Of a stretch of 10,414 bases of DNA, positions 5,722-10,414 are shown piece after piece (positions within the stretch are counted from its first letter, which is position 1; the number at the start of each line of letters is the position of its first letter). Position numbers and translations under genes: made by a program. The notes under the pieces were generated by a model. It saw only the letters and a program-made list of their open reading frames with translations, was not told the DNA's origin and ran no database searches. Source of the stretch: Bacteroidales bacterium (GTDB lineage Bacteria > Bacteroidota > Bacteroidia > Bacteroidales > VadinHA17); assembly GCA_027451265.1 (NCBI GenBank), contig DAIDJT010000066.1, forward strand, positions 1 to 10,414, read 5' to 3'.

Positions 5722-8523
5722 TTATTGTATTTGAACAGGCTCTCCGAAGCCCAGTTTTTTCAATTCCTTAAGCTGTGTTGCAGCATCTCCGGCCACTACG
5801 TAGTACATCTTCATCGGATCAATATATTTGTTAACCATGGCATTGACCTCCTCAACCGTCAGGTTCTTCACGTAATTCTCTTCCTGGGCAATATAGTCAT
5901 CCGGCAACCCGTAGGTACTCATAGTGTTCAGCATCCCGAGCAGTGCGCGCTGCGTCTCAAACTGCAGTGCGTTGCCCTTGAGCAATGCATCCCTGGTGAA
6001 ATCCACATCCTCCTGGGATACACCGGTCCTGTATTTCGCCATAAGATCCCTGAATATTTCAACTGATTCAAGTGTAGCTGTGGACCTTACTGCCGAACTT
6101 GCAGTGAATGTACCGTAGTTCTTCATGCCACTCATGCTTGTGCGCGCCCCGTAGGTGTAACCTTTTTCCTCACGAAGGACCAGGTTTACATATCCGTTGA
6201 ATGAACCGCCAAGCTTGTAGTTGGCAACATATGCCGGATAGTAGTCAGGATGACCCCTGGGAATGGAGGGTGCACCTATAAAGATATTTGACTGCTTGGC
6301 GTCAGGTATGTTGACGAAATATACCCCGGGCTTTTCAGGAGCCGGTGCCATTGAGATCCCGGGCATCGTCACCTCTTTGGCACTCCAGTTAGCGCTCAGT
6401 GATGCAAGTGCTTTCTCCGCACCGGCCTGGTCAATAGCGCCAACCACAAGGAACCGTGCAACGGACGGGGAAATATTCTTTTCATAATACTCCTTCAACT
6501 GCTCCATTGTCATTGCTTTAACGCTTTCAATCGTCCCTGCAACGTCAGCGGCAAAAATGTTATCCTTCCCGAGCACAAGTCCGCCCAATGCCTTGGAACC
6601 GAGATAGGTCGGGTCAATTGAATTCCTTCTAAGGTTATTAATGGTGCGTGTCTTCGCCAGTTCAAAGGCAAGGGAGTCCCAGCGGGGCTGTAGCAGCATC
6701 TCCTCAACAATGGCAAGTGTCTTGTCAAAATTGCGTGCGAGGGTGTTGACGCTTATGGTTATGTCCTCAGCGCCGGCTCCAATCCAGATCATTGCTCCCA
6801 GCAGGTCAATCTCCTCCTCCAGTTCCTCGGGTGTCTTGTTCTTCGTTCCTTCATTCAGCATGATGGCAAGCATGTTTGCCACGCCGGGTGCGCTTATGTC
6901 ATCCAGCATGTGACCACCATCAATTACGATGTTGTATTGAACGAGAGGTACCTCGGAATGCTGTATCCCATATAATTTCATGCCGTTGGCAAGTGCTGAC
7001 TTCCACACCGGCGGAACAGTAACGGACACATCCGGACCAAGCGGCGGCTGCACTGAACGGTCAAACGACGCCGGGGTTTTCATGATCTCTTCTGCGGCGC
7101 CTGCTTCGATCTTAACCTCGGTGGCCGTGAGGATATTCTCTTCCTCAATGCCTGCGCTGACAGAACCTGCTGCTGCAAGATCGGCCTTGCCCCTGGGCAC
7201 GAAGCTGGTGGCAATGTAATTCTTACCCTTTATGTATTTCTCGTATACATTTTTCACATCAGCGGCAGTGACTGCCTTCATGTTTTCCATGTTCTTCTTG
7301 TAGAACCCCGGATCACCGGCAAAAATGTCATATTCGGCAAGACTGAAAGCCTTGCCCTGGACACTGCTGATCATATTGTAGAAACTTGTCTCCTGACCGG
7401 CTTTGACGCGCTCAAGGTCCTTCTCGGTGAAGCCCTCTTTTTCAAAACGGGCAAATCCCTCGAAGATGGCATTCTCAACCTCGGCAAGCGATATACCAGG
7501 ATTAGCGGTGACCGAGATGCGGAAGGTGCCGGCCAGTTCCTGGGCCATGTTACCAGCTCCGACTCCTGAGGTCAGCTTCTTCTCCTTTACAAGAACAGTG
7601 TACAGCGGTGATTTCTTCCCTCCGGCTATTATGTCTGCCAGGGCAGAAAGTGCATAGGAATCCTTTGAGTATCTCTCGGGTGTCGGGTAGGCCATTGTGT
7701 ACTGGGCTGCATTTGCGAAGTTATCCTCGTGAAAAAGCTTCTTCGTCTCAGTAAGGGTTACGGGCAGCGGGGTCAGTTTCTCTACATCCGGACCCTTGGG
7801 AATTTCTCCGAAGTACTTCTGAACCAAAGCTTTCACCTCCCCGGTTTCGAAATCACCCGCAATGGAGAGGGTGGCGTTGTTGGGCACATAGTAACGCCCG
7901 TGGAACTCTTTCACATCGTCAACGGTGGCATTGAAGAGATCCTTCATCTCTCCTATGGTCGTCCAGCTGTAGGGGTGATTCTCCGGGAACATGGCCCTGG
8001 CCATCACGGTTGATGAATGTCCGTACGGCCTGTTGTCATAATTCTGGCGTTTTTCATTCTGAACCACATTCTGCTGAACGGCGAAAGCTTGTTTTGTGAT
8101 CGTATTTGCAAGATATCCCATACGGTCTGATTCCATCCAGAGTACCATCTCCAGGGCGTTCTTTGGTATCGTCTCGTAATAGTTGGTACGGTCCTGGTTG
8201 GTGGAACCGTTCAGCGTGCCGCCTGCACTCTGTATCAGCCTGAAATACTGGTCCTCAGGCACATTTTCGCTCTGCTGGAACATCATGTGCTCAAACAGGT
8301 GAGCAAACCCGGTACGGCCGGGAACCTCACGGTTCGAACCCACATGGTAATAAATGGCAACAGACACGATCGGATCAGACTTGTCCTGGTGCAGAACAAC
8401 ACTTAGCCCGTTGTCGAGTTGATATTTCTCGAACGGCAGCGAAAGCTCCTCACCTTTCTTTTGCTGGCATGCAGCAAAGGCAAAGAGAGTCAGAATCAAA
8501 ATTACTTTGAAAGAGTTCTTCAT
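5722..8523 (-). CDS. M16 family zinc metallopeptidase lipoprotein (upstream copy)
   Basis: This is a paralogue of the next gene and the same kind of enzyme. I place the start at the ATG at 8521-8523 rather than the in-frame ATG at 8553. From 8523 the protein opens directly with a canonical lipoprotein signal, MKNSFKVILILTLFAFAAC (C19), follows an A-rich leader (CCATCAAAACC), and is 933 residues, equal to its paralogue; the longer form adds ten polar residues before the signal. The zinc site is intact: HLFEH at H75, E78, H79 and E157 in VVQNEKRQ, at the same positions as in the paralogue. The C-terminal half has lost the zinc motif (NMLAI, 550-554) and keeps LREEKGYTYGA (R784, Y791). The two proteins line up without gaps and share well over half their residues by eye. 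As first gene of the pair, it is presumably transcribed from the divergent region at 8524-8695. Confidence 0.95.
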   Translation of the reverse strand: MKNSFKVILILTLFAFAACQQKKGEELSLPFEKYQLDNGLSVVLHQDKSDPIVSVAIYYHVGSNREVPGRTGFAHLFEHMMFQQSENVPEDQYFRLIQSAGGTLNGSTNQDRTNYYETIPKNALEMVLWMESDRMGYLANTITKQAFAVQQNVVQNEKRQNYDNRPYGHSSTVMARAMFPENHPYSWTTIGEMKDLFNATVDDVKEFHGRYYVPNNATLSIAGDFETGEVKALVQKYFGEIPKGPDVEKLTPLPVTLTETKKLFHEDNFANAAQYTMAYPTPERYSKDSYALSALADIIAGGKKSPLYTVLVKEKKLTSGVGAGNMAQELAGTFRISVTANPGISLAEVENAIFEGFARFEKEGFTEKDLERVKAGQETSFYNMISSVQGKAFSLAEYDIFAGDPGFYKKNMENMKAVTAADVKNVYEKYIKGKNYIATSFVPRGKADLAAAGSVSAGIEEENILTATEVKIEAGAAEEIMKTPASFDRSVQPPLGPDVSVTVPPVWKSALANGMKLYGIQHSEVPLVQYNIVIDGGHMLDDISAPGVANMLAIMLNEGTKNKTPEELEEEIDLLGAMIWIGAGAEDITISVNTLARNFDKTLAIVEEMLLQPRWDSLAFELAKTRTINNLRRNSIDPTYLGSKALGGLVLGKDNIFAADVAGTIESVKAMTMEQLKEYYEKNISPSVARFLVVGAIDQAGAEKALASLSANWSAKEVTMPGISMAPAPEKPGVYFVNIPDAKQSNIFIGAPSIPRGHPDYYPAYVANYKLGGSFNGYVNLVLREEKGYTYGARTSMSGMKNYGTFTASSAVRSTATLESVEIFRDLMAKYRTGVSQEDVDFTRDALLKGNALQFETQRALLGMLNTMSTYGLPDDYIAQEENYVKNLTVEEVNAMVNKYIDPMKMYYVVAGDAATQLKELKKLGFGEPVQIQ

Positions 8524-8589
8524 GGTTTTGATGGTTGGGTTAACTGATTGCATAATAATCAGCTAATTTAGAAATTAATGAAACATCCC

Positions 8590-8624
8590 CGCCGGCTGTT
8601 AACATTTCTTCACATTAGCCGGCG
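8590..8624. promoter_or_regulatory. 8-bp perfect inverted repeat in the divergent promoter region
   Basis: CGCCGGCT (8590-8597) and AGCCGGCG (8617-8624) are perfect inverted copies separated by 19 bases. They lie between the start of the M16 operon (8523, minus) and the GH36-like gene (8696, plus), so they could be an operator for either direction or an RNA hairpin in the M16 leader. They are strikingly GC-rich within an AT-rich intergenic stretch. No T-run follows, so termination is unlikely. Confidence 0.45.
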
Positions 8625-8628
8625 TCGG

Positions 8629-8647
8629 TCTGCTGCACAGCAGCAGA
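8629..8647. promoter_or_regulatory. 19-base palindrome just upstream of the GH36-like promoter
   Basis: TCTGCTG (8629-8635) and CAGCAGA (8641-8647) form a perfect 7-bp inverted repeat around CACAG. It ends 19 bases before the -7 box at 8667, so it covers the place where a -33 box would lie, and no TTTG -33 element is visible there. That position suits an operator or activator site, but this is inference from geometry. Confidence 0.4.
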
Positions 8648-8666
8648 AAGCAAAGACTCTTTTGTT

Positions 8667-8674
8667 TATATTTG
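8667..8674 (+). promoter_or_regulatory. Bacteroidetes -7 promoter box for the GH36-like gene
   Basis: TATATTTG matches TAnnTTTG perfectly and ends 21 bases before the ATG at 8696, implying an untranslated leader of only about 15 bases. There is no clear -33 TTTG at the normal spacing; a palindrome occupies that place instead. No Shine-Dalgarno sequence precedes the ATG, as expected in Bacteroidetes. Confidence 0.55.
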
Positions 8675-8695
8675 GCTGCTTCAATTTAACCTGCC

Positions 8696-10414
8696 ATGAA
8701 CCGTTTACAGACAATCCCTGCAATCATGTTTTGCCTCGGCCTCACAATGTGTACTTCACCTGTCAGTGAAAATGTTCCTCCTGACGCTCCGGCACAAATG
8801 ACACGCGAGGGCAACAGTATCAGCCTGATCTATGACGGTGGCACCATCCTTACACTGGAGACTGATATACCTCAACAGGCTTATACTGTGAGGGAGCTCA
8901 GGGAGCAGCGTGACGGCAAGGTGTCTCATCTCCTTACCGTTTCTTCCGTAAACGGCGATGAAATGAACATCACGGGGCGCATCCGCGCAGGCAGTGAATC
9001 ATTTGCCTGCGAGGCCGACAGGCGCATCGAGGGCACTCAGGTTGTCAGACACACCTACGGACTCAGCCACAGCCTTCTGAACAGGGCTGTTTATGACCGG
9101 CAGTCTGACTGGCTGCTCTCAGCCGACCAGTCATATACATCGGCATCACTTAAAATAATTCCTGAGGTGACCGACAGCACAGGTATTACATACACCCTGA
9201 GCATGAAAGGCAATGAGGTCACCTTCAGGTTCAGACCACACTATTACAAGAATCACAGGGGACTGACATACTATGAGCCATGGACTTACCAGGTATGGAA
9301 AGGGTCCGTGGCCGGATGGTGCTCATGGTTCGCATACAAAACAGCAATTACCGAGGAAAATGTCAGGGAAGCTGCTGATGTGCTTGCTGAAACCATGAAG
9401 CCATATGGGTTGGATTACATCCAGATTGACGACGGCTACCAGCAGGATGGCGGTACCCCGGAAGACTGGATCAATCCCAATGATAAATTCCCGTCAGGAT
9501 TGGACAGCCTCGCTGCCTATATCCGGTCAAAGGGGATGAAACCGGGTATCTGGACCAATGTGGCGGTGCATGACTCTGCCTGGGTTCACTCCCGTCCCGA
9601 CTGGTTTGTAAAGAACGATGACGGCACGCCGGCAACGGGCAGATGGGTAGGCTACCTGCTTAACGGCCTTGATAATGAGATGCTTGACTCAGTCATCTCA
9701 CCCGTCTACAGCCGTTTCAGGAATGACGGCTGGAACTACTTCAAGCTTGATGCACTCCGCCATCTCCTCTTTGAGGGGTACAACAGCCACAGCAGCTTCT
9801 TCAGCGGCGGTTACGCACAACGCGAAGAGGCATTCAGGAATATTGTGCGCAGGGTGCGCGAAGAAACCGGGAGCAACAACTTCCTGCTGGCATGCTGGGG
9901 AGCGCTTCCGGGAGTGGTGGGGTTGGCCGACGGTTGCCGTATCGGCAATGACGGTTACGGATATACCGCCCTGGCCCAGTACAACTCATTCAATAACGTG
10001 GTATGGCGAAATGACCCGGATCATATTGAACTGACACCGCAGGAGGCTTACCGTTCATGCATGGCCACCTCGCTGACCGGATCACTGTTTATGGTTACCG
10101 ACAAACCAGAGGTATACCGCACAGACCTGATTACCCCTGCCCGCAAATCACTGCCCGTGCTTTTCACCCTGCCCGGACAGGTGTTTGACCTTGATCCGTC
10201 GCGGTCAGCCTTTCTTGACCGGACCACCACCGAGATGAGCGGCTCGGGTGAGAGGGAGAGTGACGGGAGCCGGACCTCACCCTTTGACCTGTTCATGCTT
10301 GAGCTGAACATGCCGTGGGAACGGTGGTGCGTTCTGGGTCGGCTTGGTGAAAAGGAAAAGAATGTAAGCCTGACCGATCTGGGCCTTGAGCCCGGGAAAC
10401 CTTACCTGCTGTAT
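8696..10414 (+). CDS. GH36-like alpha-galactosidase, 3' end beyond the window
   Basis: The frame is open for 573 codons from the ATG at 8696 to the last base, with no stop. It encodes an exported clan GH-D glycosidase that probably removes alpha-linked galactose (or N-acetylgalactosamine) from oligosaccharides. Residues 1-19 resemble a lipoprotein signal, but the lipobox LTMC has methionine before the cysteine, so lipid attachment is uncertain. Residues about 25-200 should be a beta-sandwich domain. The TIM barrel begins at GWCSWF (W208, W211), followed by YIQIDDGYQ (D245, D246), YFKLDALRH with the likely nucleophile D352, CRIGNDGYGY with the likely acid/base D419, and NDPD (439-442). A C-terminal region starts near 460 (TSLTGSLFMVTDK) and is cut by the window edge. 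The short N-terminal domain and KLD in place of the common KWD suggest an atypical GH36 branch; GH27 or alpha-N-acetylgalactosaminidase activity remains possible. A good -7 box lies 22 bases upstream. Confidence 0.9.
   Translation, partial: MNRLQTIPAIMFCLGLTMCTSPVSENVPPDAPAQMTREGNSISLIYDGGTILTLETDIPQQAYTVRELREQRDGKVSHLLTVSSVNGDEMNITGRIRAGSESFACEADRRIEGTQVVRHTYGLSHSLLNRAVYDRQSDWLLSADQSYTSASLKIIPEVTDSTGITYTLSMKGNEVTFRFRPHYYKNHRGLTYYEPWTYQVWKGSVAGWCSWFAYKTAITEENVREAADVLAETMKPYGLDYIQIDDGYQQDGGTPEDWINPNDKFPSGLDSLAAYIRSKGMKPGIWTNVAVHDSAWVHSRPDWFVKNDDGTPATGRWVGYLLNGLDNEMLDSVISPVYSRFRNDGWNYFKLDALRHLLFEGYNSHSSFFSGGYAQREEAFRNIVRRVREETGSNNFLLACWGALPGVVGLADGCRIGNDGYGYTALAQYNSFNNVVWRNDPDHIELTPQEAYRSCMATSLTGSLFMVTDKPEVYRTDLITPARKSLPVLFTLPGQVFDLDPSRSAFLDRTTTEMSGSGERESDGSRTSPFDLFMLELNMPWERWCVLGRLGEKEKNVSLTDLGLEPGKPYLLY

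Noticed and set aside
3112..6118. Two plus-strand 64-codon open frames (3112-3306 and 5924-6118) of equal length and similar sequence, antisense to the two M16 genes
   Set aside because: They are 2812 bases apart, exactly the offset between the paralogous sense genes, so their similarity is a by-product of the duplicated coding strand, not evidence of conserved antisense genes.
8578..8769. 63-codon plus-strand open frame across the divergent intergenic region
   Set aside because: It spans both inverted repeats and the promoter and overlaps the GH36-like start in another frame, with no recognisable features.
9669..10034. 121-codon plus-strand open frame inside the GH36-like region
   Set aside because: It is out of frame with the continuous GH36-like reading frame, which carries all the catalytic motifs; it is a shadow.
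523..10414. A polysaccharide utilization locus
   Set aside because: Two glycosidases are present, but there is no SusC/SusD pair, sugar sensor or shared operon, and they are separated by an oppositely oriented peptidase operon.

Overview
This window looks like a chromosomal segment from a member of the Bacteroidetes (Bacteroidota). The evidence is that start codons follow A-rich leaders with no Shine-Dalgarno sequence, there are two perfect copies of the Bacteroidetes -7 promoter element TAnnTTTG, the exported proteins carry lipoprotein-type signals, and two secreted polysaccharide-type glycosidases flank a pair of large M16 peptidases. Base composition and coding style look uniform throughout. 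I see no mobile element, CRISPR array, integrase, toxin or phage gene.

Layout from left to right. Positions 1-170 hold no convincing gene: there is one weak open frame running in from the left edge, and the intrinsic terminator of the tRNA. A tRNA-Leu(UAA) gene lies on the minus strand at 171-255. Positions 256-522 are non-coding and hold two further copies of the tRNA 5' end (one inverted, one direct), a terminator-like hairpin, a perfect -7 box aimed at the tRNA, and weak promoter matches for the next gene. A secreted GH3 beta-glucosidase-type enzyme follows at 523-2805 (+). It converges on a two-gene minus-strand operon across a long shared hairpin at 2847-2888. The operon is transcribed from 8523 down to 2910 and encodes two paralogous lipoprotein M16 zinc peptidases. 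The upstream copy spans 8523-5722 and the downstream copy 5711-2910, with a 10-base gap. When the upstream copy starts at its better start codon, both proteins are exactly 933 residues and align without any gap that I can find. A 172-base divergent intergenic region with two strong inverted repeats and a perfect -7 box then leads into a plus-strand GH36-like alpha-galactosidase, which runs off the right edge after 573 codons.

Functionally, the glycosidases probably work in the periplasm or at the envelope, releasing beta-linked glucose-type units (GH3) and alpha-linked galactose-type units (GH36) from oligosaccharides. The M16 pair probably degrades peptides or misfolded protein in the same compartment. 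No SusC/SusD pair or dedicated regulator is visible, so this is not a recognisable polysaccharide utilization locus within the window. I do not see an undescribed defence or mobile system. The observations most worth a second look are the three-copy tRNA 5'-end repeat upstream of the tRNA, which could form competing RNA structures, and the gapless M16 duplication in which both copies keep the zinc site.
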